NCBI GenBank assembly: GCA_014871385.1
Contig: CM026426.1
Coordinates: 106,498,030-106,562,029 of the forward strand
DNA: 64,000 bases
Source of the DNA: Ceratodon purpureus
Taxonomy: Eukaryota; Streptophyta; Bryopsida; Pseudoditrichales; Ditrichaceae
Reading direction: 5' to 3'
The first letter of the stretch is position 1. The number at the start of each line of letters is the position of its first letter. Position numbers and translations under genes: made by a program. Of the stretch, positions 23,653-35,449 are shown piece by piece. Below the pieces are notes generated by a model. It was not told the origin of the DNA. It searched no databases and was given only the letters and a program-made list of their open reading frames with translations.

Positions 23653-24960
23653 TTACAGCCGATTGAGCATCACTCTCTTGGGGGTAATGAGGTTCCATTT
23701 AACCTGAAGTTCTACTCTATGACCAAGGATACTCCTACACATCCAAACTGAGTCAAAGCCTTTAAGTATGCTGAGGGCCATTTCATGGTTGCTAGCCCTC
23801 TTGACCTCTATTAGCGTCTTCTTCCATGCGATTCTCCCATACTCCAGTAAGGCTTCCCAAAGGAAATTCCTACTCTTTTGGGCGGGCCAGCATGCTCCTT
23901 TGAAGACCTTGGCGTTACGACTCAGCCAGATGCACCTCAGACAGATTCCCCTTAAGAGGGACCAGATTTTGATATGCCCTTTCTTCCTCAGCCTCATTGG
24001 TTGTCCGAACATGCATAGGTGAAAGGAAAAACACTGCGGTGGATTAAGATTCCTACGACCTTTCTGCAAAATGTGGATCAAATAGAAGCAGTAGTGCCAA
24101 ATAACCTTTGCATGGTTACACTTGTAAAAGCAATGCGTGTAAGATTCTACATAGTGTGAATCGCAAAGCTTACATTCTTGATCAATCTCAGGATTGAACT
24201 TGCTTCTCCAAGCATTTATAGCGACAGCCTGATGCCATAACGACCACATGAAGGCGACTTCCTTCTTGGATCTGGTAGATTCCAGATCTCCTTCCAGTTG
24301 AGAGAAAAATTCAAGCTCCCTTCGTGTCTCCATTTGTGAGCAATAGGCTTTTGGACGGTTGTATGTTTGTCAAGCAGTTCCCTACCCTTTTTAAATGAGT
24401 ACATCATGAATGGGGCTCCGCACCTCCATTTCCATCTGTCAGGGTTGATGCCTGAGATAGAGCCTGGGATTCCAAAGTAGTAGAAGTGCTCTTCTTTGGC
24501 TGCTTTGTGTTTATCAATTTAGGCAACACGGACTTGCCGAAAAACTCCCTCTCCAGACGTGAAACGGATGATTGCATTAAAGGTTTCGGCAGGGTGCAGC
24601 AACCTAGACCTGCTGCCAACAGCGTAAACTAGTACGTGGATGGGGAGGTTCCTAAGATGAGGCTCATTGCTGATCGCGCCAAAGTCTCAGTCCCCTACAG
24701 TCTGGAGGACAAAGGTCGGCTCTTGAGATTCGCATGTGTCAAAGAACCCCACCCAAGCTCGCAAGGGGAGGGAGTCGCTCGGAGATCTCAGAACAGCACC
24801 TAACGATTGGTCAAAGGCTTTGATTAGGGGAGCTAAACGGCCAGCCTTTTGCAAAGTGAGATCAAATTTGGTCTCCAGCTCCGGTTGGGTTTTGAATCGC
24901 AGCTGGTCACTGATCCAAATATCTTTAATCTCTTTGACTTCCTCTCTCTTTAGCATTGTT
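23653..24960 (-). pseudogene. LINE (L1-type) 3' fragment with zf-RVT domain
   Basis: The minus strand reads the end of a plant L1 ORF2. The first part (24960-24690) has EEVKEIKDIWISDQLRF, then a frame with HKWRHEGSLNFSLNWKEIW, then after a frameshift near 24290 the reverse-transcriptase zinc-binding module: FMWSLWHQAVAINAWRSK, CKLCDS, ESYTHCFYKCNHAKVIWHY. The zf-RVT cysteines and histidine (CxxC, HCFxxC) are intact. The frame ends at 23653. The reverse transcriptase and endonuclease are missing, as in a 5'-truncated insertion. Confidence 0.8.
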
Positions 24961-26229
24961 TAGTTTTGTGCGGTGTGCCGGAATTAGGAGAGCCGAGGCT
25001 TGAATCAGACTTTGTGTATTATGTGAGCAGAATTTGAATACAAAATTTAATGAAGTTAAACAAGATTAGGATACGCTTCTTTTTGCGTTGATTTCACTTG
25101 ATTTGAAGCTTTTATGAGTATTTTTGTGAGCATTTCAGTAAGGAATAGTCTGATGTTACTCATAGTGAGAATCAGAGATTTTGTACCTCTCCTATAGTCG
25201 CAAATCTTATTGAAGCAAAGTGAAATTCAAAAGGAGTGAAGGTATTTTTGTTTGATTTTCATAGAGTTATCACTCTTATAGATAGCATCTGTAAATCTTG
25301 AGTTATGAGCAAATAGTTGGAGTAGTATACATTGCCGCTCAAAATTTTGATAGTAAAGTTTGAAAACTCATATCATATAGACAATAGCTTAGTAACAAAT
25401 GAAAATTTGATACATTGTAGCAAACTGTTTTAGCTTTCAGAAGAGCTATTAATATTCTAAATTAAAGCTCTATAACGTTTTTGGTGACTGTTTTAGTACT
25501 GCTAGTTCAAAAGAGGTCCGAATTGAAGAATTGAAGATTTGAAGATTTGAAGACTTGAAGAATTGAAGACTTGATGAATTGAAGACTTGATGATTTGAAG
25601 AGTCAAGTGAAGATTTACATTGCGAGGACCTATCCTATGTTGTGGGCATGTGGCTTTGTTATACCTAGCCTGATTTGGAGGCTTGTTGTAAATTTTGCAA
25701 TGTGAACCTTGTTGCATGTGTGGTTTTGGATTCAGACAGTGGATCTGTGATTTCACCTCATTTTGTGTTGTCATTTTAAGCATTGTAAACTTTGTTGCGG
25801 GTTTGGCTTGAGGTAACAATCATGGCTCTACCTCATTGATTTTTGTGAGCAACAAAGTGGGGTTAATAGCCCACATGGTTGAATCTTATGTCGTTTTCAC
25901 ACTAAGACTGGTTGATGACCATTAGACTATGAATTTGAAAGTTTAGAATCCATATTCAAGGACGATTCAGCTCATGGTCTGCCGTCCGTTCTGCCCGTTC
26001 CGTAAGCTGTGGTTTCTTACCCCCTCTTTGATTCTTGAGCCCCTAGAGCCATAATAGGATAGGCCAACAAGAGTTAATTCAAGAGTTGTTGAAGATTCAA
26101 GAATTGAGAGGACATCAAGCAAGAAACCCTACTTGCCAAGTGAATTTCAACTGCAGCTAGAATCTGTGTGATTTCCCAAAGCAAACCCTTCTTTATTCGA
26201 TAGTGTTTGGGTGGAGATATAACTCTCTT
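24961..26229. other. Noncoding, with a TTGAAGA minisatellite
   Basis: No gene seen. 25521-25600 is a run of 7-10-bp units of the type 'ttgaagattt / gaagacttga'. The rest is AT-rich. Confidence 0.5.
25521..25600. repeat. TTGAAGA-type short tandem repeat
   Basis: About ten degenerate copies of aattgaagacttgatgaatt-type words, head to tail. Confidence 0.85.
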
Positions 26230-26667
26230 CTACTCTGGATCCCCTCTCGGCATTGGAGAGTATTCCCTCCGTAGACTCGTAGAGATGTCGATCACTGGAT
26301 CCGGGGTGGTTTGCTGAAGTACAATCATTTCTAGGACTAGGATTCGGGTAGGTGCGGGTGATGGAAGCCGGATCACTTCCGAGGATCGTGCACGAGAGGT
26401 CTCAGGAGACCGAGCGTGACTCACCCTATGTGATCGAATACGAACCGCCTTTGACGACCCAGGCTTTGCAATCTCTAGCTGGCAAGGAGTTGCATTGGAT
26501 TCCACCACCTTCTCAAATATGATTGCGGGGGATCTGGAAGTAGCCGGAACTACCATATGAATCAGGGTTGTCATAGTAGACAAACGAGGCTTGGAATTTT
26601 CGGCTTGTCGCATGACGGACGTGACGGACACGTTTTTATCTAACAATCGGACATCTTTATTGGACAA
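26230..26667 (-). CDS. Hypothetical Ser/Arg-rich frame, 145 codons
   Basis: An open frame with Ser/Pro/Arg-rich composition (HARSPETSRARSSEVIRLPSP) and no domain I recognise. It may be a fragment of a retroelement ORF; it could also be a chance frame. It lies just left of a GCGCCCG-type array. Confidence 0.25.
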   Translation of the reverse strand: MSNKDVRLLDKNVSVTSVMRQAENSKPRLSTMTTLIHMVVPATSRSPAIIFEKVVESNATPCQLEIAKPGSSKAVRIRSHRVSHARSPETSRARSSEVIRLPSPAPTRILVLEMIVLQQTTPDPVIDISTSLRREYSPMPRGDPE

Positions 26668-26729
26668 GCTCCGGCGTGCAAGTTAAATTACACACCTCAC
26701 AGTTTACTGCTGTTTACAATGGGATGGCG

Positions 26730-26925
26730 CCCGTCGGCGCCGGCGCGCGTATCTGTGCCTGCTTGCACCCGTCTTCGGGTTGATCGTGTCCGTCGTGTAT
26801 AATTGCTCATGCCCGTCATGTAGAATGATCGCGCCTGTATGATCTCCTCCAATCAAAGTTGATAGCGCCATAACAAAGCGCTCGCACCCGAAACTTGCCA
26901 GCCGAGACCCGAACGTGCCCGTAGG
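26730..26925 (+). repeat. GCGCCCG-rich array, left part (continues at 30442)
   Basis: Short words such as gcgcccgt, gcacccgt, atcgcgcctg and gtgcccgt recur every 15-30 bp on the plus strand. The array is split by the LTR-like unit at 26931-30436 and resumes to its right. Confidence 0.6.
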
Positions 26926-27951
26926 TATACTGTAGCACGACGTGGTGCCCGTATTCCTCTGGTAAGCACTTAATTAGCACTAAGTACCCTCCAAAGTTAA
27001 CCACTATGTGTTCGTTCCCACGAAGACCTATGGTTTCCTCCTTTTAGACCGTAACGGTAATCACCACCTGATTTCAACCATCTTCCGTCCTACTGCCGGT
27101 TATCCAAAACCGCCAGCTTTTGCCTCGTTCCTATTTTCCGGATTTTTAGACTAGTGGCCGGTTCCCACTGATCCGTCTATACTTTCAAGTGGCTGGATAC
27201 TCTACCGTCCCGAGACTTCAAGTGGCTGGATGCCCCACTGATCCTATCTAACACCCGGAGAGGATTGTAATAATCCTTCCGTGTGACTTGAGGCCGGTCC
27301 AAATAGCTACTCAATACCGATACCGGGACGAAATTCATACTACAACGACATCAATTAACGTTTGCATAGTATCCTAACTATATCATCCCCCTTCGGGACT
27401 GGTTCAAAGTAGGTAATCCGGCTTTTATCCTATCGACAGGATGCGACCAGTCCAATCCCAGATTCCGGTGTACACACGACCCTGCGTGTCCTTAAGACTA
27501 CCAGCCCCCGGTGCAATACATCTTCCTTCCCTTCAGGCTCCTTCCGGACATCAAAAACCGTCAACACTCGGCGCTTGACACCTTTCCAATTTCTCCGGAC
27601 GCTCTCCAAACTACCACTCTATTCAACACTCTTCTGGAACAATATAAGAGACAACAGTACCAACAAACCGTTACAGCAACGGGCCCGTAAGACAGCCGAT
27701 CGAGACAACAAATCCAAAATTATATTCTCAATTCCAACAACAAAATAGCTTACAAAAAGAAGGCCCCGGCCTTGGGAAAACGTCTAGCTTAAGTAGTAAC
27801 CCTAATGAGCCTATAGCAAACAAGTGGCTAACAAAGATCCACAAATTCTGGATCTTGGACCCTGGGAATCCCGGACCGGTGGCCGCCTTCTATTCCTAGT
27901 TACTGCCGCTATCTATCCGGACTGACAGCCGGGTGCAAGTGAGTCCCATCA

Positions 27952-29851
27952 TTAATCGCTGCCATTTTCTCCGGACCTTATCCTAACCCTACTCCTTCTC
28001 CTTCTCGAATCTTGGGTTGTGCCGATTCCGTCCAGCCGTCCCTTCTTCTGTGGCCCCTTCTTCACCCGTTTACGTGAGGAGCCGGCTCCTGGAGTATCTG
28101 GTATCGGTTGGTCGGCCACCTTCCAGACTTGTCCTGTCTGTACCGCGGGGGAGGGAGACCGTGTAGCCACCGGTGTTACAAAGAGGTCCGTCCGCCTCCG
28201 TTCCGGGGATGGAGTTCCTTGCACCGGAGCAAAGGTTGCTTCTGCCTGTGGTCCCAGGCTTCCGGTGAACGGCCTCCACTCCTTCCGGTATGACCAAATT
28301 GTGAAGACTGTCCAAGGTATCCGGAAGAGGGTCCGCTAACGGTTGTCCAAGCTCCGACTTAACTGATCGGATGGTCGACTGAACTGGAGAAGGCACGATT
28401 GGCACCTGTTTCGATCCTATGGTCGGAGCCGGTGGCTCAGGTGTCCTGTGCTCCTCTTCATCTACCGGTGGACCTGGTAGGTTTAACGGACTAGCCTTAT
28501 CATCGTGGAGACTGTCCACTAGGGCTCTCATCTTCAACCAGGTGTCTTCCATCTCCTGCGTTCGGTCGTGCATGACGTTTATAATTAACTTCCTGGCCGG
28601 ATCCGGTAGACGTGTCAAGAACTCCTTGTAGACGGCGCACTGGTTGGCCACATCCACCGGAAGGGCTAAGGTGGCCTTGACCCCCGCTATGCTCTGGATG
28701 GCCTTGGCTGCCCGGTCACGGGCCTCTTGAAAGTCCAACTGTGCATCATTCACATCCCGCTGGAGTTTGATGATCGTCCCCCGGTTCTCCTTCAATTGTT
28801 GGACATAGGTGGCTTGTAGGCGTGCCAGGTCCCGGTGGTTACGAAGAATGGTAATGCATTCTTCCAACCGGTCTGTGCCCGTAATGCCCATTACCTCCTT
28901 CGTCAACCGTCTTTCGAGCTGGGTGTTTTCCTGCAGGTACCGAACATATGCAGTCATCTGCTCAGACAGGTTGGCCAAATCTTGACGCGGATCTCCGGCA
29001 TGGTCCGGTGGCCCGGTAGGTTTGAGGACTTCCGTGCTCAGGTTACGTCTAGCCGGTGTGGGAGTCCGGGGGGAACCGGATGGCTGCCCCTTCTCCGGAC
29101 TGGGCCGTGGTTTCTTCGTCGAGGTGGGCAAAACTTCCACCACACTGTCATTGTCCTCAGAAAAGTCCGCCTCCAGTTCTGCGTACAGTTGGAGGCTCTT
29201 CAGCCACTCGTATTCCACAATCTCTTTGGGATTCAACAGGCCCTTGTGCCGGTAGAGGTGGACGAGGTAAGTCGGAAGGCAGGTGGACTGTTTCTTGGTC
29301 TTCCTCAGGTTGGCCACCTCACGGTCAATGATCGTCTTAATCATAATACCCCAGTCCACTTGGATTATTCCGTCCATGGCTATAATGAAGGTGGATGCCC
29401 ACTTGATGGTGACTTGTTTGGGCTTTTCCGGATGGGAAATTGGGTTCATAAACCCTACCACCATCCGGGCTCTCGGGTTCTTAATGTCGTCCAAATCCCA
29501 ACCTTCCTTCGGATCTCCGTACGTCTTAAGGTAATCGTAGACGAACTTCCGGGACTCCGGCGTCGAAACGTCGCCATCCGGTCGGAAGCCATACGTGTCC
29601 CTCCAAACCTGCGCCATCCACTGATCCGGCTCCCCACGGATGGTGTTTCGATTGCTAGGGTTTTTGACCAGAATCTCCTGCGCCGGAAGTGACTCCTTCC
29701 AATCTCATGCTTTGTCAAGGAGCAGCGGACAGCCCATAATCTCTAAGGCATCTCGGAGAAGCTCCCGATGCTCATCCATTGGTATCAACGGCATAACCCG
29801 TTGTACCTTCAGCAACGGTCCTTCCTCTGGTTCCTTCTCCTTCCTAGCCAT
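27952..29851 (-). pseudogene. Gag-like protein of LTR-like unit A
   Basis: Starts at ATG 29851 (MARKEKEPEEGP) and matches the protein of unit B along its length: the HPEKPKQVTIKWAST segment, the VDWGIMIKTIIDREVANLRK helix, CLPTYLVHLYRHKGLL, a basic Ser/Pro linker, a coiled coil, and ATLALPVDVANQCAVY. Two lesions: a TGA right after LLDKA (29705-29707, where unit B has TGG) and a frameshift near 28200 that moves the C-terminus to another frame ending at 27952. The middle helix block resembles the 'putative plant transposon protein' domain of plant retroelement ORFs, a family-level guess. Function would be structural (capsid-like) if it is a gag; that is inference. Confidence 0.7.
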
Positions 29852-30051
29852 CGTGCTAAGCGTCCGCACAGTCACTCCGGTAACTCCTGTACGCACAAGT
29901 CCTCACACAATCCCTCGACTAACGGAAACACTTCCCTCTCACCGTCTCTCTCCTATCGGCCTAACACGTAATGCGAACTACATCGAGGAGCACAAGGTCC
30001 TGACGCTCACAAAACGACAAAAGAAAGAAGGAGCACGGTTGGCCTTCTGCC

Positions 30052-30059
30052 TTTTATAC
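30052..30059 (-). promoter_or_regulatory. TATA box of LTR-like unit A
   Basis: TATAAAAG on the minus strand, about 380 bp inside the unit and about 200 bp before the gag-like ATG; the same position and sequence as in unit B. Confidence 0.6.
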
Positions 30060-30441
30060 CCTGTTCCAGCTTCAACCGTTCGTATCTCCTCATGATGGAC
30101 GGTCGTAGCCCTTCATCATTGGACGGTCGCGACCGGCGGCGCTTTAACTGCCGCCCCCGTGTCTCCTGTGTGAACTACACCCTCCAGCTGTAGCTTTAAA
30201 TCTGCTCGTGTCAGGATTCCGTGCCGCAGACTGTTCTCGATTTAACCAATTCCGTTCGACCGGATCAGCCCCGGTAGCCCGTCCGGTTCAATATTGATTC
30301 AACTAACCGTCTTAATCGGTTGTTACCTAGATCTAGTTAATATTTCCGTATTTCTACAACGAAATTTCTATTTTTTATCATTTTTTTCACCGGATTTAGT
30401 ATTCTGTTGTGCCAACCGTGGAAATCACTTTCCACATATAC

Positions 30442-30545
30442 CCGCTAGGTATCCTGGCTACTCTACCTGCGTACGTGCGTAGTGTAGCCACACGCGCTCG
30501 TTTTAGGCTGCACGCGCGAACACAATCGCACCCGTGCATATAAAA
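30442..30545 (+). repeat. GCGCCCG-rich array, right part, ending in a TATA-like promoter
   Basis: Continuation of the array at 26730-26925: cacgcgctcg, cacgcgcgaa, atcgcacccgtg. It ends in gcatataaaatgcc (about 30536-30548). The next ~90 bp (cacccctcccctcatttagc, then gagcattttgccttcaacag) are a diverged copy of 31610-31740. This marks two tandem copies of the same promoter/leader. Confidence 0.6.
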
Positions 30546-30771
30546 TGCCACCCCTCCCCTCATTTAGCACCTCCTCTCTTTGAGCATTTTGCCTTCAACA
30601 GCCCCAGGGTAGCTGATTGCTTTGTGTTTGGGTGGATTCTATTATAATTGCGCTAACCTCTTACATGAATACCCATGCATGCAATTGTAAACAAATCAAG
30701 TCGTACATAAATTCAACAAATGGTGCCAGTCCACCCGACACCGCAAAGCGTATGGACACAATTATTTGGTC

Positions 30772-31044
30772 AATGTTGGAGCATCTTCGGAAATTGATCG
30801 AGCAGTTCGAGGACTGAATTTCTCTTTGAGAGAAATTAGTGGCATTGAAGAGAATGGACAACCTCTGCCTCCAACCATTGACGAGTAGTTGGCAACCCAA
30901 GCAACTATTGAAGAACTTGAATATGAGGTTGGCGCTTTCATCAAAGATCTCAAGAAGGAGATGGCAATACTTTATGTCTCCAATATTGTCTCCACTGCTC
31001 AAACGAAACATTTCAAGAGGCATTTGAAAGTTTTAGAGGATTGA
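30772..31044 (+). pseudogene. Coiled-coil ORF fragment downstream of the first promoter copy
   Basis: Plus-strand frame NVGASSEIDRAVRGLNFS... continuing to EELEYEVGAFIKDLKKEM and ending at TGA 31042, broken only by TAG at 30886 (CAG to TAG). It is short and probably the remnant of a larger gene. No domain is recognised. Confidence 0.35.
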
Positions 31045-31149
31045 TATCTAGACTGCATGGCACTGTAATATGTTACAATGAAGTGATATATCTACAAAAT
31101 AAATAATTTTTTTTTTTGTTCTCTCAATTCGCAAGTCCCGCCTTTTAAT

Positions 31150-31650
31150 GGTGTACCATGTATAGGTGGCGGCCGTTTCCGCTAGCAATCGTGCCCGTCC
31201 ATCTAGCGATCGCGCCCAATGATAATGACTGCGTTCGTATGGCTTGCAAGACAGTGGTGATCGCGCCCATTCGATAACTGCCTGCGTGCGCTCGTCCATC
31301 CAGCAATCGCGCCCGACGGCGGTGGCTGCGCCCATATGCACTCGCCCGGCAGTGGTGATTGTGCCCATTCGATAACCGCTTGCGCGCGACAATATCTGCG
31401 TGCGTCCATCACATACCCTCCAAGATCCGCTCTCATCTGACTATAACCGAGTCGATATCCACCCGCGCCCGTAATATACCCGCCTTGACATCCGCTCTCG
31501 CCCATTGCTACCCGCGCGAGCGCGCAGGTATACACAACCGAGACCCTAGCTACTCTACCCGCGTAGAGTAGTTGCTCGCTCTCGTCCCCTTGCGCCCGTA
31601 AGTACAAAAGGCCGCTCCGCCTCCCCTCCCCCCCCCCCCCCCCCCCCCCT
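31150..31650 (+). repeat. GCGCCCG-rich array plus poly-C tract
   Basis: Dense variants of 'gatcgcgcccattcgataac', with alternating gcgcccg, gtgcccg and gcgtgcg words on the plus strand. It ends in a run of about 23 C (31627-31649) and a leader (cttcaacagcctctaggtag). This sits immediately before the RING-like relic. Confidence 0.7.
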
Positions 31651-31706
31651 CATTTCGCACCACCCTCCTTCGAGCATCTTGCCTTCAACAGCCTCTAGGT
31701 AGCTCA

Positions 31707-34239
31707 TTGCTTGGTACTCTGGTGGGACCTAGCACACTCACACAGAATCTGCCTTCGGTAGGGGAGATCAGGGAGCGGGAAAGAGATGCAGAGCGGGAAT
31801 GGCACTGGAACATACATTGTAAGAGAGTTCACGTCCTTACCAATCCTGCAATGCTTGCATTTCCTAGGTGGGAAGCCGCACCAGAACCTTGGACTTTAGC
31901 TACATGTGAGGAGTCCATTGAATGGTGCCACATTGACAAGAAATTCCTGTTGCATTGCCATAAATCGAATCGTGTTACAAAGAAGGCAACCATGAGGTGG
32001 TGCTTGAGCCCTGAGTTTGGTGAATGGTGTTTGGAGGTGTACCTGTCTCTATACAAGGAAGCAATCAACAAGAGAAACGAGATTCTACTCTTCATTTGCA
32101 AAATGATATATGCCGAGCTCGTACTACATAAGGCGGTGGATTGGAGGACGATAAGGTTGACGAGGGACATTAAGGAACGCCCTAGGGAGGCATCTATACC
32201 TAGAGGTGTTTTAACATTCCTAGGCATCAGCTGGCCATATTGGAATGATCCCAAAGAGCGAGGCTCGCGTTGGGCACTTATGTGGAGCAACTTTAAAGAA
32301 GATAATGATTCTGACGGTACGCCAATATGTGCTAGTCAGTCAAAGACAAAAGTAGCAAAGGCAGCTAGAATGGCACGGCTTTGTAAGAAGGATCCTGCTG
32401 TGGCTGCGTGCTTGGCGGCAAGAAATCGTGTTTGGCCAGCAAATCCTAGCGTTCCGGATATTGCTGATCAGGCTTTTCCGGCAATTGTTGGGGGCCTGAG
32501 AAATGCGGATGTAGCTCCTCCTGCAGATATTGGGGGTCCAAGCAATGCAGGTGAAGATGAGGACGCTAGGTATGCAAATGAGTTGGAGGTTACAATAAAT
32601 GATGTTGATGCTCAACCGCAGCAGGGCGATGCATTGCTTATTCAGCTCAATAATAAAAATGCAATAATTGCGTAGCTGGAGAGCACAATTGTAAACATGG
32701 TGCTTGAAGCAAAGATGCTAAATGAGATTGTTTAGAAGTAGAGGGAAGAGATTGAGCAACTTACGAGTGAGAGAAATGCAAATACGGTTCCAAATGATAG
32801 CCAAGTTCCTCTCCCTAGTAGCTTTGGAATTAATGAGGCTGAAGTGGATGCCATCATTGATACGGTCACACACGCTGTCTTAGAAGTTATCCCCGCTTGA
32901 GCTACTTGTAGGCCAATTATTCCATTTGCATCAACAAGCCAAGTGATGGATTCTCAAGAAACGCAGGATTCATTGTTGTTTCCAGTGTCAACGATGCCTC
33001 CATTGGTCCCTTCACTAGGTAATGCCTCTGAATTGCAAGCTACGAATGAGATGCTCAAGACGTACCTTGTCGAAATGAGCAAACGATACTACCAAAAGGA
33101 AGATTGCATGCATTATGTCCGTGGACCGTCACAGACAAATGTACAGTGAAATCCAAAAGATTGAAAATGACTACTTCAAAACAAATCAGAAGAAGGACTT
33201 TAGACTTTCTTCGTGGGCACATATCGATAACATGTTTCCCGACTCCTTACAGATGCATGACAAGAAGATAGATTAGATGAACGCAGGGTGGGAGTACAAG
33301 ACCGCAACATCCTGCAAGAAAGTCGAAGAGGGGGAGGATAAGAGAATCCTCTGGCAAACTCGTGCGCCCTATGTGTTGGATGGAACTTAGTGTCCCATTT
33401 GTTCGAATGGATTTGGGCCAGAGGGAGTTTGGTCACTGGGGTCAAGTCAATGCATGTATCATCCATTGTGCTTGATTTCCCATGCCATGATATATCGATT
33501 CTGTGCAATATGCAAGTCCCCCTTCCACCAACGTCTTTACGAGCAGTTTGGATTGGAGACCAGGATGCTGCCATCTTGAGAGCCAAATAAGAAAAATACT
33601 CTTGAATTCCTGGACAAGTGGGGTACCGACTTGGTTTGGAATTGGAAAATGGGAATGCACTCGACCTACAAGAACAATATGAATACGCAATTTGGATGGG
33701 ACACCGACCATGAGGAAATTGTAAGGTTGTGCCACAGGGTTTGTAGGGGCGGGACTGATGAAGAAGTGCAAGGAAAGAGGAATTTCTTTTTCCAAACAAT
33801 GAGTGGGCACTAAGATGAAGAAAACAATGAATTCCAATTTGGGCCTCATCCTCAAGGAATTCTGTGGGATTCCAATGGGAACTTGATTGCGGATCAGAAC
33901 ATCCAGCTCCATCAAATGACCGACGTGGATCTCACTATCCGCAATGCCTTGAACATGGCAAAATCGGAATGGATAAACCTGTTCAAGAGGAAGGCAGTGG
34001 ATTTCCTACTCGAAGAATATAGTCCAGAGACCCTTCGTGTGCTCTGTCAAATGCAAGACGCTTGCTTCATGGAAGTAGTTTTTGGAGCAGACGGCCTAGC
34101 TAGGAGAATACGGTATGCCAAGCGTAAACTCATCGTTGATAATGGGGCAGAAAGTAGCGCATCGGGTAGTTCTCGTGCACAAAGAGATGAAGGTGGATCG
34201 AGCAACTCAACACGCGATGTCATGGAGATCATCGAGTGA
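31707..34239 (+). pseudogene. Decayed gene for coiled-coil + RING-like zinc finger protein
   Basis: One frame runs from about 31707 to 33115 and continues, after a one-base shift near 33110, from 33118 to 34239. The N-terminal ~200 residues contain a Trp-rich region (WRTIRLTRDIKERPREASIP, GISWPYWNDP). Then come a coiled coil around 32670-32770, a linker, and a zinc finger near 33375-33500 (CPIC, QCMYHPLCL, CAIC) followed by YEQFGLETRM. The C-terminal part includes IRNALNMAKSEWINLFKRKA and a Ser-rich tail. In-frame stops (TAG, TAG, TAG, TGA, and further TAG/TGA after the shift) each sit one transition from Gln or Arg. The coiled coil then CxxC...HPxC...CxxC order is shared with the 704-residue gene at 11.7 kb. 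The first ATG is uncertain. It is flanked on both sides by GCGCCCG-rich arrays. Confidence 0.6.
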
Positions 34240-34689
34240 GGGAAACATTTTTGTAATAAGATATCAGAATATAGGTAGTTGCAAAAGGCTTAGGGAATTA
34301 GATTGGAAAGAGTTTTAGGATTAAGTTTAATTTTTGTTAAACTCGAACAATTGATGTTAGTTTCCATTTTGAATTTGTTCATCAAGTCCATGCCTTTGTT
34401 AATGTCTTTATATATAATTGAGATGCACTAAGATGTTTTTCACATTGATATTCCACTGCATTCTAGACTATTTTTATCCTCACTTTATTTTCCACTTCAA
34501 TTAATTCTTATACCATTTTATTCTGTTACTATTTGTTATATGAATATGAAATTAAATGTTTTCATTAACCTTGAGAGTTATTCCTTCGTTCCCCCTTTTG
34601 TTCCGTTCTCATTCAATAATATGATGAATCAAATTTTTCCAAATACTTTTTGTGGCTCCATGAATTTTATGGATAAGGATCACGACAGT
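34240..34689. other. 3' flank of the RING-like relic
   Basis: AT-rich; no gene seen. Confidence 0.5.
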
Positions 34690-35395
34690 GTGCGCGCTTG
34701 TATCCATGCGCCCGTATCCACGCGCCCGCATACACGCCTCCAAGCTCTAGTGGCCGATTTTATGAGAATTTTATAAAATTACTTGCGCGCATGTGCACGC
34801 GCTCGAATTGATCCTACGCACGCGAGCAATGACGCAAATCCTTCCACTCTCTTATTTTCACATGAAGTATGATTCCACGGTGTTGCGCGCGTGTGTGAGT
34901 TCACGCGCCCGATTGCTCGCGCTCGCATGCACACGCCCGTGATCCTTCGCTCGAGTTCTACTTCTTGGTTTTAAAAGAACTTCGTAAAATTCCTCGCGCG
35001 CGTGTGCACGCGCCGAATTGATTGCGCCCGTGATCCTACGCGCGCGAGCAATGCCACGAGTCCTCCCCCTCTCTCATTTTCACATGAAGTATGATTCCAT
35101 GGCATTGCGCGCGCGCGCGAGTTCACGCGTTCAATTGCTAGCGCCCGTTTTCATCCGCGCGTGTACACTCGTCTGATTCACAAAACGCTTGTAAACTCTC
35201 ATTTTCAACTTCTCCCCTTAGCATTGCGGCCGCCCGTATTCGTGCGCCAGTATGCACTCGCCCGTAGCCACTCGCCCGTATGTCCCCTCTCCTTCTTCTA
35301 AACCAAGAGTGTTCTTTTCAGAACTTTGTAAATTACTCTCGCCCGTGTGTACGCGCCCATTTGATCTCGCTTGTGTGCATCCGCTTACCTTGTTT
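34690..35395 (+). repeat. GCGCCCG-rich array with a ~222-bp tandem duplication
   Basis: Words gcgcccg, gcgcgcgtgtg and acgcgctcg recur throughout. A unit of about 222 bp containing ctcgcgcgcgtgtgcacgcg and cattttcacatgaagtatga occurs twice in tandem (about 34776-34990 and 34991-35210). Confidence 0.7.
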
Positions 35396-35449
35396 TAAAA
35401 AAAAATAAAATCTAGAGCTCAATCATCCTATTCCGGTCAGTTTTTTCCT

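Larger units (their letters stand above)
26931..30436 (-). mobile_element. LTR-like unit A, 3506 bp, inverted, TSD TATAC
   Basis: Bounded by perfect 5-bp direct repeats TATAC (26926-26930 and 30437-30441). In its own orientation (minus strand) it starts TGTGGAAAGTGATTTCCACG and ends CACGTCGTGCTACA, the same ends as unit B at 35961-39474. TG...CA ends with a 5-bp duplication are the hallmark of LTR retrotransposon integration. No second LTR or pol domain lies inside. The whole unit has one TATA box (TATAAAAG at 30059-30052, minus) and one gag-like frame. It is therefore either a very long solo LTR carrying a gene or a separate kind of integrase-mobilised element. By eye units A and B share most of their length but are well diverged. 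Confidence 0.85.

Noticed and set aside
31627..31649. Poly-C tract as a biological signal
   Set aside because: A homopolymer of ~23 C is prone to sequencing and assembly error; noted only as the end of the array.
33100..33140. Programmed ribosomal frameshift in the RING-like gene
   Set aside because: No slippery heptamer or obvious stem-loop, and the gene carries several other stops.
33200..33799. Minus-strand 199-codon frame
   Set aside because: Opposite the RING-like relic, whose sense strand has an ordered zinc finger and continuous coding pattern.
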